Below are positions 1-8,195 of a stretch of DNA of 40,363 bases, one piece after another. The notes beneath the pieces were generated by a model. That model searched no databases, was not told the origin of the DNA, and saw nothing but the letters and a program-made list of their open reading frames with translations. Position numbers and translations under genes: made by a program. The DNA is from Lishizhenia sp033720595 (GTDB lineage: Bacteria; Bacteroidota; Bacteroidia; Flavobacteriales_D; Crocinitomicaceae), in the NCBI RefSeq assembly GCF_033720595.1, contig NZ_JAWWCF010000003.1, forward strand, positions 1 to 40,363, given 5' to 3'. The number at the start of each line of letters is the position of its first letter. The stretch's first letter is position 1.

Positions 1-2763
1 CACGTATTCATTCATGGCATTCTTCAACTCCTCTACAACTTCATTTCCATTATAACCTTCAGCGGTATTAGACGACACAACTACCATAGGCACTTGATCT
101 TTTCTTACCACCGCGGTATATGAAATGTTCTCTTTTGGATCTTCGATAACACTTCGAATGGGAATACGTAAAATCTGACCTTTATTATTTCTAAAAATCA
201 ATTTCTGGTCCAATAAAGCATCAAGATTATCTCTGTCTTCCTTTTTAAACCTTACTACGATATCATAAGTCTCTTCATCTTTCGTATAGGTTGAGATATC
301 TTGCCCTAACAAGGCTTTACGAATTGCCATACCTACAGCTGTAGTTGAAGAATTTAATTTTCTTACTTTATCTCTATCTACAACAATCGGAATCTCAGGA
401 CGTGTAGCATCCACATTCAACTTTAATTTATCTACTCCAGGAACCGCTTTACGATCCAAGAAATTTTTAATCTCAGTAGCGGCAATAATTACATCCTTGT
501 AATTACCTTTTCCGGTTACTTCCATATTAATTGCAGGAGGTAACGGTGGTCCGTCTTTGTTTTTATCTACACTTACTTCTATCTCTGCAGTAAACTGCCC
601 CTTCATTCCCTCTTGGATTTCCTTTAAAATCTTAGAAGTTTCTATCGTATCTCTGTATTGGAATTCAGCAAAACTCACCGTTACTTTTCCTTTGTGAGGA
701 GTAGATCCCATACTAGACATATCATTAGGGTCCGTAGCTCCCTCACCTACCTGCGTAATTACAGATTGAATAAGCTGAGCATCTTTTGGCTTCCCTGCTG
801 TATCAGCATAATAAGGCTGTAACAACTCGTTTACACGCTTTTCAACTTCAACAACAGTTTTGTTCGTTACCTTAATATCTGTTCCAATAGGGTGACTCAC
901 ATAAACATGCACCATGTTCGGTTGGTTTTCTGGGAAAAACACAACTTTAGGTTGAAAGGCACCCACAAGAGCTATAGAAATAACCAACATCAATATTGTA
1001 CCGACAATAAAGAAAACAGGGTTTCTTCCTCTCAAAGCAAACTCTAGAAAACGCTTGTACATGCGTTCTAATTTTGGCAAGAATTTGTTCTGGAAAGTTT
1101 TTGTTCCCGGTACAAAGACAAACATGTTTACTAAAATAGTAATACCCACCAAGGCTAAAATGTTACCAAAAGCCACAGCTCCTCCAAAGATGGATAGCAG
1201 TCCTAAAACAATAAATATAGAAGCTGTTACCAATGATTTCTTAGTATTCGGCTTGTCTTCTTCAACCTTCATATATAAGGCTGTTAACACAGGGTTAATT
1301 ACCAAGGCAACGAAAAGAGACGAACCTAAAACAATCATTAAGGTAATGGGTAGATATTTCATAAACTCTCCCATCATTCCTGGCCAAATTGCCAAAGGAA
1401 TAAAAGCTGCCAAGGTTGTTGCAGTTGAAGCAATAATAGGCCAAGCAACCTCACCGACACCATAAATAGCGGCTTTGAAAGGGTCCATTTTTTCTTCGTC
1501 TATGAAACGGTAAACGTTCTCTACAACCACAATACCATTATCTACCAACATTCCTAGTGCAAGTACTAGAGAGAAAAGCACCATCACATTTAAGGTAACT
1601 CCCATTGCAGAAAGGATGAGGAAAGACATGAACATAGAGAGAGGAATTGCCACCCCTACGAACATAGCATTTCTACCTCCAAGGAAGAACAACAATACAA
1701 TAACCACTAATAAAATACCGAAGATGATAGAGTTCTCTAGGTTAGAAACCATATCTCTTGTCTTATCAGACTGGTCGTTTGCTATAGAAACTGCGATACT
1801 TGGAGAAATTGTTTTATCGGCTTTACAGTCAGCCAAGATTTTTTCAATTTTTTCGGATGCTTCCAATAGGTTTTCACCTGCTTGCTTTTTCACATCCAAC
1901 ATTACCACCGGTACACCAAATTCTCTGGCGTAAGAAGTAGTATCTGCATTTCCAAAATAAACCTCGGCTACATCTTTCAAGTAAACAGGCATCAACTCAT
2001 CCTGTTTTACGATAATATTAGCCAATTGCTGCGCATTATCAAACTCACCATCAATACGTAAGGTTTTTCTCCATCCATCCATTAAAATTTCACCACCTGA
2101 AATTATTTGGTGTTCAGAAGATACTGCTCTTTCAATGTCATCCAAAGTAACGTTTACAGCTTCAGCTTTCAAACGATCCACTTCTATACGCATTTCTTGC
2201 TCTTGCACTCCACGAATATCAACTTCGTTTATTTCTGGTAGATCTTCAATCATGTCTTCCAGAATTTCAGCTGTTTCTTTCAACAACACCGGGTTATCTC
2301 CACGTAAGTTGATGTTCATAATCGGCATTTGAGCCGGGTCCAATTCAAACACATTGGGTTCTACCGGAAGATCTGGGAAATCTGTCTTAGACCTCGCTTT
2401 ATCGATGGCATCTTTCACTTTAGTAAGTGCATCTGCCGCTTCCATTTTAAAATCGAACTTGATACTCAAAGTAGTGTAACCATGAATAGAATTCGAATTG
2501 ATTTCATCCAAATACTTAATGCTGGCCACTTCTTTTTCAATAGCTTCTGCTATTTTCTCTGACATGTATGCTGGAGAAGAACCTGGCTTGGCAATTCCTA
2601 CATAAATCTCAGGGATCTGTAATTCTGGAAAGTTTTCTTTCGGCATAGAAGTATATGCACCCATTCCCCCAATGATGATAATCATCATAATTAAGAAAAC
2701 AGTTTTACGGTTGTTTACCGCCCAAGAAGACAATCCAAAAACTTTAAATTTTTTATCGTCCAT
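1..2763 (-). CDS. RND (AcrB/MexB-type) efflux pump, inner-membrane subunit, 3' part cut by window edge
   Basis: Translating the minus strand from the ATG at 2763 gives an open frame of about 920 residues running off the left edge; the usual length is 1000-1100, so only the C-terminal membrane part is missing. The N-terminus begins MDDKKFKVFGLSSWAVNNRK and is followed at once by a membrane helix (TVFLIMMIIIIGGMGAY), then the periplasmic porter domain, a helix bundle containing LGMLVDNGIVVVENVYR (the RND motif with the proton-relay Asp) and a second porter half. It should export toxic compounds using the proton gradient. The ATG lies 4 nt after the stop of the adaptor gene, so it is the last visible gene of the tetR-tolC-adaptor-pump operon. 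Substrate cannot be read from the sequence; the HAE-1 multidrug type is inferred from the tripartite context. The family is certain from the sequence, the exact substrate is not. Confidence 0.93.
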   Translation of the reverse strand, partial: MDDKKFKVFGLSSWAVNNRKTVFLIMMIIIIGGMGAYTSMPKENFPELQIPEIYVGIAKPGSSPAYMSEKIAEAIEKEVASIKYLDEINSNSIHGYTTLSIKFDFKMEAADALTKVKDAIDKARSKTDFPDLPVEPNVFELDPAQMPIMNINLRGDNPVLLKETAEILEDMIEDLPEINEVDIRGVQEQEMRIEVDRLKAEAVNVTLDDIERAVSSEHQIISGGEILMDGWRKTLRIDGEFDNAQQLANIIVKQDELMPVYLKDVAEVYFGNADTTSYAREFGVPVVMLDVKKQAGENLLEASEKIEKILADCKADKTISPSIAVSIANDQSDKTRDMVSNLENSIIFGILLVVIVLLFFLGGRNAMFVGVAIPLSMFMSFLILSAMGVTLNVMVLFSLVLALGMLVDNGIVVVENVYRFIDEEKMDPFKAAIYGVGEVAWPIIASTATTLAAFIPLAIWPGMMGEFMKYLPITLMIVLGSSLFVALVINPVLTALYMKVEEDKPNTKKSLVTASIFIVLGLLSIFGGAVAFGNILALVGITILVNMFVFVPGTKTFQNKFLPKLERMYKRFLEFALRGRNPVFFIVGTILMLVISIALVGAFQPKVVFFPENQPNMVHVYVSHPIGTDIKVTNKTVVEVEKRVNELLQPYYADTAGKPKDAQLIQSVITQVGEGATDPNDMSSMGSTPHKGKVTVSFAEFQYRDTIETSKILKEIQEGMKGQFTAEIEVSVDKNKDGPPLPPAINMEVTGKGNYKDVIIAATEIKNFLDRKAVPGVDKLKLNVDATRPEIPIVVDRDKVRKLNSSTTAVGMAIRKALLGQDISTYTKDEETYDIVVRFKKEDRDNLDALLDQKLIFRNNKGQILRIPIRSVIEDPKENISYTAVVRKDQVPMVVVSSNTAEGYNGNEVVEELKNAMNEYV

Positions 2764-2767
2764 TTTC

Positions 2768-3895
2768 CTATATCTTTTCTTTTACCAAGTCTTTTTCTGT
2801 AATACCTCTTGCTCCTTTCGCAACTACTATATCACCATCTTTTAATCCTCCAGATAGGATATTTACAGCACATTGACCACGGAAAGAACTGATTACCTCT
2901 AAATACACTCTATTCACACTGTAAGTACCGTCACCATTGTCTTGAGCAACAAACAAGAAAGACTCATTTTGTTGAGTTTTCTGAATGGCTTGAGCTGGAA
3001 CTACCATAGCTGAATCCAATATCATATCTGTAATGTGCAATTCTGCTACCATGTTCGGCAACAACTGTTCATTGTTTTTCAATGAAGATTGAATTCTAAA
3101 CGTTCTGTTGGTAGGCTCAATGTAATTTGCTTTTGCCGTTACCTCCATATCGAAAGTATCTTTCAATGTAGGAACGTACACTTCGATAGGCGTACCAAGA
3201 TTTACTGCCGTTAAGTGACCTTCAGAAATATCTGCTGTAATACGTACTTCATCATTATTTACCAGGCGTACCAATGGTGATTGTGGTCCTGCAATTTCCC
3301 CTTCTTTTGGGAAAATTCTATCTACCACACCACTAAAAGGAGCTGTTACACTCGCTTGCTTACGCTGTGCGCTTAAAGTTTCTAATTTAGAACGAAGACT
3401 GTTTACCTGATTTTCGGCTTGTTTCAATTCAAACTCACTTCCTACTCCTCTCTCCATCAATTGCTTTTGCTTATCCAACATGTATTCTGCAAAAGACAAG
3501 GATGTTTTTACTTCGTTGATGGAACTACTTAAAATCTCAGCATCAAGCGTTACTAGGGTTTGACCTTTAGAAACCTTTTGTCCTTCTCTTACTAAAATCT
3601 TTTGGATCACCCCTCCTGTTTCGGCATTGATCAAGGCGTCTTTATCTGTTTCAACAGCACCTTGCACAGAAATTTGGTGCACATACTTACCAGTATGCGC
3701 CACACCAAACTCCACCAAAGGATATACATAATCCTTCACCGTGTCTAAAGCGGCAATTTTCGTATCTAGTTCTTTGATTTTTTCTTTTAATTCCGCCTTT
3801 TCTTCCTTTAGTTTTTCTAAAGATCCCATAGGAGAATTACAAGCAGCAACCGCTACTCCTAATACAGCTACTACTAAAAAATTGAACTTTTTCAT
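2768..3895 (-). CDS. RND efflux periplasmic adaptor (membrane fusion) lipoprotein
   Basis: 375 residues. The N-terminus is a lipoprotein signal (VLGVAVAACNS, lipobox Cys at about residue 19). A charged coiled coil follows at roughly 25-50, then the barrel-sandwich (lipoyl-like) half motif GGVIQKILVREGQKVSKGQT at about 94-113, a helical hairpin (about 120-180), the second lipoyl half (ASVTAPFSGVVDRIFPKEGE) and beta-barrel/membrane-proximal domains. This is the HlyD/AcrA family. It would be anchored to the inner membrane and bridge the pump and the outer-membrane channel in the periplasm. The gene sits between the TolC-like gene (26 nt upstream) and the RND pump (4 nt downstream). The extra N-terminal coiled coil ahead of the first lipoyl half is common in Bacteroidota adaptors. 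Substrate is unknown. Confidence 0.93.
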   Translation of the reverse strand: MKKFNFLVVAVLGVAVAACNSPMGSLEKLKEEKAELKEKIKELDTKIAALDTVKDYVYPLVEFGVAHTGKYVHQISVQGAVETDKDALINAETGGVIQKILVREGQKVSKGQTLVTLDAEILSSSINEVKTSLSFAEYMLDKQKQLMERGVGSEFELKQAENQVNSLRSKLETLSAQRKQASVTAPFSGVVDRIFPKEGEIAGPQSPLVRLVNNDEVRITADISEGHLTAVNLGTPIEVYVPTLKDTFDMEVTAKANYIEPTNRTFRIQSSLKNNEQLLPNMVAELHITDMILDSAMVVPAQAIQKTQQNESFLFVAQDNGDGTYSVNRVYLEVISSFRGQCAVNILSGGLKDGDIVVAKGARGITEKDLVKEKI

Positions 3896-3921
3896 TTCTT
3901 TATCTTACTTATGTAAATTTC

Positions 3922-5256
3922 TTATTTAACTAATTTGTGGTAAAGTTTATCTATCTCTAAACGCGCATTCAACACATTCACTAATGCGGAAACGTATTGT
4001 GTTTGCGCATTAATAAGTTGACTATATTTTTGAGAAACGATGATACTATTCCCTTCACCTATATCTTTTTTCGCCAAAGCGTTTTCATAGATTGCTTTTG
4101 CTAACTGAACATTTTTCTCCTGCAACATCAACATGTTTTTAGCATTGTTGAAATCATTGCGGAGCTTCATCTCTTGAAATTCGAGTTGACGCTTCAATTG
4201 GTCGATTTGATTCTCTGCCTTTTTCACCTCAACAATCGCTTGCTTCGTTTTAGCTGAACGCGAACCACTTGAGAAAATGGGTATGGTTAATTGTATTCCC
4301 CATACAGTTTGTCCGAAATATTGTTTATCGCTATCAAAGAAGTTAAATTCATTTCTGTAGGCATTATACTGCTGGTTAAAAGAAGCTCCTAATCTTGGTA
4401 AGTTAGCAGCCTTCATATTTCTAACATTGTATTCATTCAATGTTTTCTGGCGCTCCAACATTTGTAGGTTTAAGTTATCTTCTATGTTACCCTCTGTTGC
4501 CGATAGTGCAAAACTTTGATTCAACAATACACTCAAATCATCTGTTAGACTTATCGCCTGATCAAAAGGAAAAGCCATGGTCATCTTTAACAATTCCATA
4601 GACGTTTTCAATTGATTGTTTGCACTTTCCTGACTCGTTTTCGCATTTAACAAAGAGAACTCTAACTGATCCAGGTCTTCTTTTTGCATCAATCCCAAAT
4701 CGTAGTAGTTCTTTTGTTGATCAAACAAGGTCTGCGTAGCCTCTACAAGAGAATCTACAAACGCTTTATTCTTCTGCGCAATCAAGGCCATTTGATAAGC
4801 ATTAGTAACATTGTACAAAACTTCTTCTTCAGATACCTCAGCTGCGGCAACAGAAAACTCTTTATACAACCTACTCACTTGCAGCCCTACAATGTAACTT
4901 CCGTCAAAAATTAATTGACTAACAGATAGTCCTCCCGAAAGATTGTATTCTGTTCCTGCTCTGAAGGAAACCGTTGTACCAGGTTGACCGATAAAAGCTC
5001 CATCTACTACCTGAACAGGTAAGCTCAAAAAATTCTGAAAGCCACCCTGCATATTCACTTGAGGTAATCCGATAGCCCTTGTTTCAACCACTTTTTGGTT
5101 GGCTGCTTCAATGTCTAATTGAGCATTTTTAATTGCTTCTGTGTGCTCTAATGCATAGCTCTGTGCTTCGTACAGACTAAAACTCGTTTTTTCTTCTTGA
5201 GCCTGTAAGAAACTCGTGATAAACAATAGGGCAACACCTGTTACTCGTTTAATCAT
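3922..5256 (-). CDS. TolC-family outer membrane efflux channel
   Basis: 444 residues with a cleavable signal peptide (LLFITSFLQAQ, cleavage around residue 19). It has two repeats of the OEP domain: long alternating helices (for example around 190-230 and 350-400) with the beta-strand segments between them, and the family-typical ending SALVNVLNARLEIDKLYHKL. It would form the trimeric outer-membrane exit duct for the adaptor/pump pair downstream. The ATG at 5256 overlaps the last 8 nt of the TetR gene, which indicates translational coupling of repressor and channel. No key feature is missing, and the length is normal for the family. Confidence 0.93.
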   Translation of the reverse strand: MIKRVTGVALLFITSFLQAQEEKTSFSLYEAQSYALEHTEAIKNAQLDIEAANQKVVETRAIGLPQVNMQGGFQNFLSLPVQVVDGAFIGQPGTTVSFRAGTEYNLSGGLSVSQLIFDGSYIVGLQVSRLYKEFSVAAAEVSEEEVLYNVTNAYQMALIAQKNKAFVDSLVEATQTLFDQQKNYYDLGLMQKEDLDQLEFSLLNAKTSQESANNQLKTSMELLKMTMAFPFDQAISLTDDLSVLLNQSFALSATEGNIEDNLNLQMLERQKTLNEYNVRNMKAANLPRLGASFNQQYNAYRNEFNFFDSDKQYFGQTVWGIQLTIPIFSSGSRSAKTKQAIVEVKKAENQIDQLKRQLEFQEMKLRNDFNNAKNMLMLQEKNVQLAKAIYENALAKKDIGEGNSIIVSQKYSQLINAQTQYVSALVNVLNARLEIDKLYHKLVK

Positions 5257-5866
5257 TTACTTCTTTTTTTAACTGTTCTTGTAAATATTTCAATCCTTTT
5301 TCGTTTGCTAAACCACGTAAGTGGAAAATCAGCATCTCATTAAAGACTTCCTCAAAACTGAATTCAGTGGGAGGAAATGCTTTCGGGTCAAATGCTCTAT
5401 CAAACCTACCGATAAACAAACGAGGCATAATCTCAAGATTGAGGTCATCCCTGTAAACTCCTTCTTTCATTCCTCTTACCATATTTTCTTTCAATAATTG
5501 ATGAATGAAAACAATCCTGTGTTCTTCCAATATTTGCCAAGCATCGTTGTGATACTTTTGCATATCGAAAAACACAGAAGGGTGTACTTCTCTAATTTTC
5601 TTTAATACGTAAGAGGTAATGGTAAGGAAGGCTGCAATTGCATTTTCAGATTCTTCTTTGGCGGTCAAACAAAACTCGGCGTCTTTTTGTGTTTTTGCAA
5701 TCACCATTTGACGCACCATATCCTTTTTATCTTTAAAGTAAACATAGAGCGTTTTCTTAGACACACCTAGCTTATTGGCTAAATCATCCATGGTAACACT
5801 TTTTATTCCGTAATGCATGAAAACCTTAGAAATCTGATCAATCAATTCTAATTTCTTCTCTTCCAT
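5249..5866 (-). CDS. TetR/AcrR-family transcriptional repressor of the efflux operon
   Basis: 205 residues from the ATG at 5866 (MEEKKLELIDQ). An ATG 15 nt further upstream is possible, but the chosen start gives the usual short N-terminus before the helix-turn-helix. The DNA-binding domain is at about 15-60, with the recognition region MDDLANKLGVSKKTLYVYF, a textbook TetR_N motif. The C-terminal ligand-binding domain is divergent, as expected. It is the first gene of the operon (TolC channel, adaptor, RND pump follow) and overlaps the channel gene by 8 nt. Such genes normally repress their own operon and release DNA when they bind a pump substrate; the inverted repeat at 5897-5922 is the likely binding site. 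Family assignment is secure; autoregulation is inference. Confidence 0.92.
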   Translation of the reverse strand: MEEKKLELIDQISKVFMHYGIKSVTMDDLANKLGVSKKTLYVYFKDKKDMVRQMVIAKTQKDAEFCLTAKEESENAIAAFLTITSYVLKKIREVHPSVFFDMQKYHNDAWQILEEHRIVFIHQLLKENMVRGMKEGVYRDDLNLEIMPRLFIGRFDRAFDPKAFPPTEFSFEEVFNEMLIFHLRGLANEKGLKYLQEQLKKEVND

Positions 5867-5882
5867 GGTGCAAATGTACACA

Positions 5883-5922
5883 CATAAATTACACTAGAAA
5901 CTTTTTACACAAAAAAAGTTTC
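5883..5922 (-). promoter_or_regulatory. Likely promoter and TetR operator of the efflux operon
   Basis: A perfect inverted repeat, gaaacttttt / aaaaagtttc with a 6-nt spacer, spans 5897-5922, just ahead of the tetR start. Read on the minus strand, a TTTG inside the repeat is followed after 18 nt by TAATTTAT (about 5883-5890), close to the Bacteroidota -33/-7 pair (TTTG, TAnnTTTG). The repeat therefore overlaps the region an RNA polymerase would occupy, as expected for a repressor site. A second -7-like TACATTTG lies nearer the start and would give a nearly leaderless message. The repeat is seen directly; its role is inferred. Confidence 0.6.
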
Positions 5923-5976
5923 CTTGGCATGCATATTTTCTACCAACGGTAAAATCCAAAGATTAAAGGATGCTAA

Positions 5977-6675
5977 TTAGCCGATTTTTGGCTGAACTTT
6001 TTGATTGAGTTGATGGGAGATATTGAAAAAAGCGGTGATTAGTGGATGGGGCATTTCGCGTGTGCTACAGATTTGCGGACAAAACATGGAAGCGACACAA
6101 AAATTGTGATTTTTCAAAGAGATGATTTCAGGTTCTTCAAATTGATTGAGCGCCTCAATATCTATTACTTCATCCTTGAGATAATTAATAAGGCTAGGGT
6201 AAAGACTATAACGCGATGAACTTAATTCTTGTCGGGTATGGGCAGCATATAATTTTTGAAGTTGAGGAGAAACCGGGTACACTTCAATGGGTTCAAATCT
6301 ATTTCCATCCACTAGATTTTCTGAAATCAACTTCTCCTTATTTGGATTTAAATTGTAGTTAGCAATGAGTAAATCTATGAAGGGTTTGAAGGCTTCTCCG
6401 GTAATCAATACAGGGATTTCTAGTTGAACTACGGTGTGCAAGATATTCGTAACGTAAAATATGGATTCACTATCTCCAGGTGCAAACCAAATTCCATCGT
6501 AATCATAAAAAGCATTCTTTTTCATTTCAGAAGCTTCTTTGATTCGTATCCAGTAATAACTCACCTCTAATTCTAGCAAGCGTTCAGAATGCTCAATAGC
6601 CATGTTCGTGGCGTGATGTGAATTAAACGTAAAGTTAAAATCACCTATGATTGCTATTTTTAGTTGCCTGCTCAT
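5977..6675 (-). CDS. CTP synthase C-terminal-domain-like protein (class I glutamine amidotransferase fold, nucleophile lost)
   Basis: 232 residues. The start LKIAIIGDFNFTFNSHHAT, the centre FYDYDGIWFAPGDSESIF and the end FCVASMFCPQICS...HPLITAF follow the stand-alone family annotated as CTP-synthase C-terminal-region-related proteins, whose members read roughly IALVGDYNP, DGIWCVPGSPY, GTCGGFQH and HPLVRAF at the same places. In those proteins the TCGGFQ segment carries the amidotransferase Cys; here it reads ITGEAFKPF, so the nucleophilic Cys is absent and glutaminase activity is unlikely. Its role is unknown; a binding or regulatory function is possible. It lies between a terminator (6703-6736) and the efflux promoter, so it is probably a single-gene unit. 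The family call rests on remembered motifs, not on a search. Confidence 0.65.
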   Translation of the reverse strand: MSRQLKIAIIGDFNFTFNSHHATNMAIEHSERLLELEVSYYWIRIKEASEMKKNAFYDYDGIWFAPGDSESIFYVTNILHTVVQLEIPVLITGEAFKPFIDLLIANYNLNPNKEKLISENLVDGNRFEPIEVYPVSPQLQKLYAAHTRQELSSSRYSLYPSLINYLKDEVIDIEALNQFEEPEIISLKNHNFCVASMFCPQICSTREMPHPLITAFFNISHQLNQKVQPKIG

Positions 6676-6702
6676 ACGTCCAATTTCAATGTAATTTAAA
6701 AA

Positions 6703-6736
6703 AAAAACGACTGATTCGAAAGAAACAGTCGTTTTT
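6703..6736 (-). terminator. Rho-independent terminator of the 6757-7392 lipoprotein gene
   Basis: Perfect 11-bp arms aaaaacgactg / cagtcgttttt with a 12-nt loop. On the minus strand the hairpin ends in a run of seven T (6701-6707). It starts 20 nt after the stop of the lipoprotein gene and separates it from the next minus-strand gene. Confidence 0.85.
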
Positions 6737-6756
6737 AATATAAACTTATCTAAATC

Positions 6757-7392
6757 TTAACGTTTGAAGACCCCGTCATAAACCGCGTCTTGAATCGTTA
6801 TACTTGTCTGATTTCCGTTCGCATCGTAGAAATACAATTGGCAAGAAAAGTTTGCCGTAAAGATTAAATAATCTCCTGTTTCATCCGAAACTTGTTCCAT
6901 TTCAACGATTTCAAAAGTCTCACCAGCACCTCCATCTTCGGAAGTCCATACTTTTCCAGTTTCATCTATATAAACAACCTGAACTCCTTCTTGAGCAAGT
7001 GTTACAAAATCGTAGGTTGGACTCTCCTCAAAAAACTCATTGAATTGATTTAAAGCTGGCGTTGAAGTAATTGTTGGATTGAACTCTAACCATCCTAATC
7101 CTATACCTACACTTTGTTTAATGCTTTGATCTTCTGATTTAATTTGCGAGTAGTAAACACAGAAAGAACTGTCACTATTCGGAATACCTGGAATAGTATC
7201 TACTAATTTTTCTGTCTCACAAAAGTAATCTTCTACGTGCTCTGTAAATTCTACTTCAGCGCCATTAACCAAAGCCTTGAAGTGTGCTCTGTACTCTATT
7301 TTATTATCTGGCGCAGGAATAATTTCTGGTTTTGCACAAGAGGTAACCACCAATAATGCAGTTAGTGATAGAATGAGTGATGCGTATTTCAT
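6757..7392 (-). CDS. Hypothetical lipoprotein
   Basis: 211 residues. The N-terminus MKYASLILSLTALLVVTSC is a lipoprotein signal with the lipobox Cys at residue 19, so the mature protein should be membrane-anchored. The rest is an acidic, beta-rich sequence with a few Cys (FCETEK, SSFCVYYSQ, FSCQLYFYD) and a C-terminus resembling the YxANGNQTSITIQDAVYDGVF ending seen in other Bacteroidota lipoproteins. I recognise no catalytic motif. It stands alone: a terminator follows it and an 85-nt gap precedes it. Function unknown. Confidence 0.8.
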   Translation of the reverse strand: MKYASLILSLTALLVVTSCAKPEIIPAPDNKIEYRAHFKALVNGAEVEFTEHVEDYFCETEKLVDTIPGIPNSDSSFCVYYSQIKSEDQSIKQSVGIGLGWLEFNPTITSTPALNQFNEFFEESPTYDFVTLAQEGVQVVYIDETGKVWTSEDGGAGETFEIVEMEQVSDETGDYLIFTANFSCQLYFYDANGNQTSITIQDAVYDGVFKR

Positions 7393-7477
7393 TTTTCTTA
7401 GTTTCTATAATTATAGTCTCAATAAAAGTACGGATAAATATAAGAAAGGTTGCTTAACTTGCTACAAAACCATTCAC

Positions 7478-7765
7478 TCAAGCTTCATTACAGCTCAATT
7501 CTATGTCTAAGCCTTGGATGGGCATAAATTTTTTCTTGGTAAAATGACTCACTTTTGCTTTCAACTTTTTAAGTTGCTGTTCCATCAAGTTCAAACTCGA
7601 AGGCAATAAAATATATCCCAAATTAAAGCCCTTGTACATCACAATAAATTTTGATGGATTATTCTCTACTTCAAGCAAGTCTAAACTTTTCCCCACACTT
7701 ATATGGTGATAGATATAGATCATCTCCGATCTACTTAAATCTTCTACTTTTGTAATTATTTTCAT
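7478..7765 (-). CDS. Hypothetical protein, second gene of a two-gene operon
   Basis: 95 residues, no signal peptide and no membrane segment, so cytoplasmic. It has a mix of strands and one amphipathic helix (LMEQQLKKLKAKVSHFTKKK). The start overlaps the stop of the upstream gene as TAATG, so the two are translated together. I do not recognise the family. The overlapping arrangement and clean coding character support it being a real gene. Confidence 0.7.
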   Translation of the reverse strand: MKIITKVEDLSRSEMIYIYHHISVGKSLDLLEVENNPSKFIVMYKGFNLGYILLPSSLNLMEQQLKKLKAKVSHFTKKKFMPIQGLDIELSCNEA

Positions 7766-8082
7766 TATGCGCGTATTTGTTTAATGCTGTGATCAAAACT
7801 TAACTCTTCCACACAAACGTCTTCCCAACCGTATTTTTTCATGTCAAGTGTGTACAAAAAGCCATTATCCGTTTCGTAGGCTTGGAAGTTTTCACTCAAA
7901 GAAATCTCTACTCCTAGCGTTTGAAATTTGTTAAACATTACATTCAAATCTGAAAGATTCATAAAGAACTTTGTTTCCACCTCTTCCCCATTTTGCAAGA
8001 TGATAGCGTCTACTGTTGCTTCTTTATCTCCATCTTCAATTAAAATGTAGTTTACTTTTACATGTTGAAATACTGCTCTCAT
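7765..8082 (-). CDS. Hypothetical protein, first gene of a two-gene operon
   Basis: 105 residues, cytoplasmic, rich in predicted beta strands (NYILIEDGDKEATVDAIIL, FLYTLDMKKYGWEDVCVEEL) and acidic. I recognise no family. It overlaps the following unknown gene by one base (TAATG). A -7-like element CATATTTG on the minus strand (about 8107-8114) lies in the 113-nt divergent gap shared with the aminopeptidase gene, so transcription probably starts there. The tight overlap suggests the two small proteins act together, possibly as partners; that is inference. Confidence 0.7.
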   Translation of the reverse strand: MRAVFQHVKVNYILIEDGDKEATVDAIILQNGEEVETKFFMNLSDLNVMFNKFQTLGVEISLSENFQAYETDNGFLYTLDMKKYGWEDVCVEELSFDHSIKQIRA

Positions 8083-8166
8083 TTTGTGCCGTTTTTAAGT
8101 TTATGATACAAATATGCAGGAGTAGGTCGTAACGTATTTACGGACTTAAATTCTCCCACAAATTAT

Positions 8167-8174
8167 TATCTTCG
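8167..8174 (+). promoter_or_regulatory. Possible -7 element for the aminopeptidase gene
   Basis: TATCTTCG matches the Bacteroidota TAnnTTTG -7 element at 7 of 8 positions and would place the transcript start about 15 nt ahead of the ATG at 8196. No clear -33 TTTG is visible at the right spacing, so this is tentative. Confidence 0.3.
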
Positions 8175-8195
8175 AGCATTCTTAAAAACACAACA

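Noticed and set aside
1055..2562. Several plus-strand open frames of 65-136 codons
   Set aside because: They lie antisense to the RND pump, whose minus-strand translation shows clear family motifs throughout.
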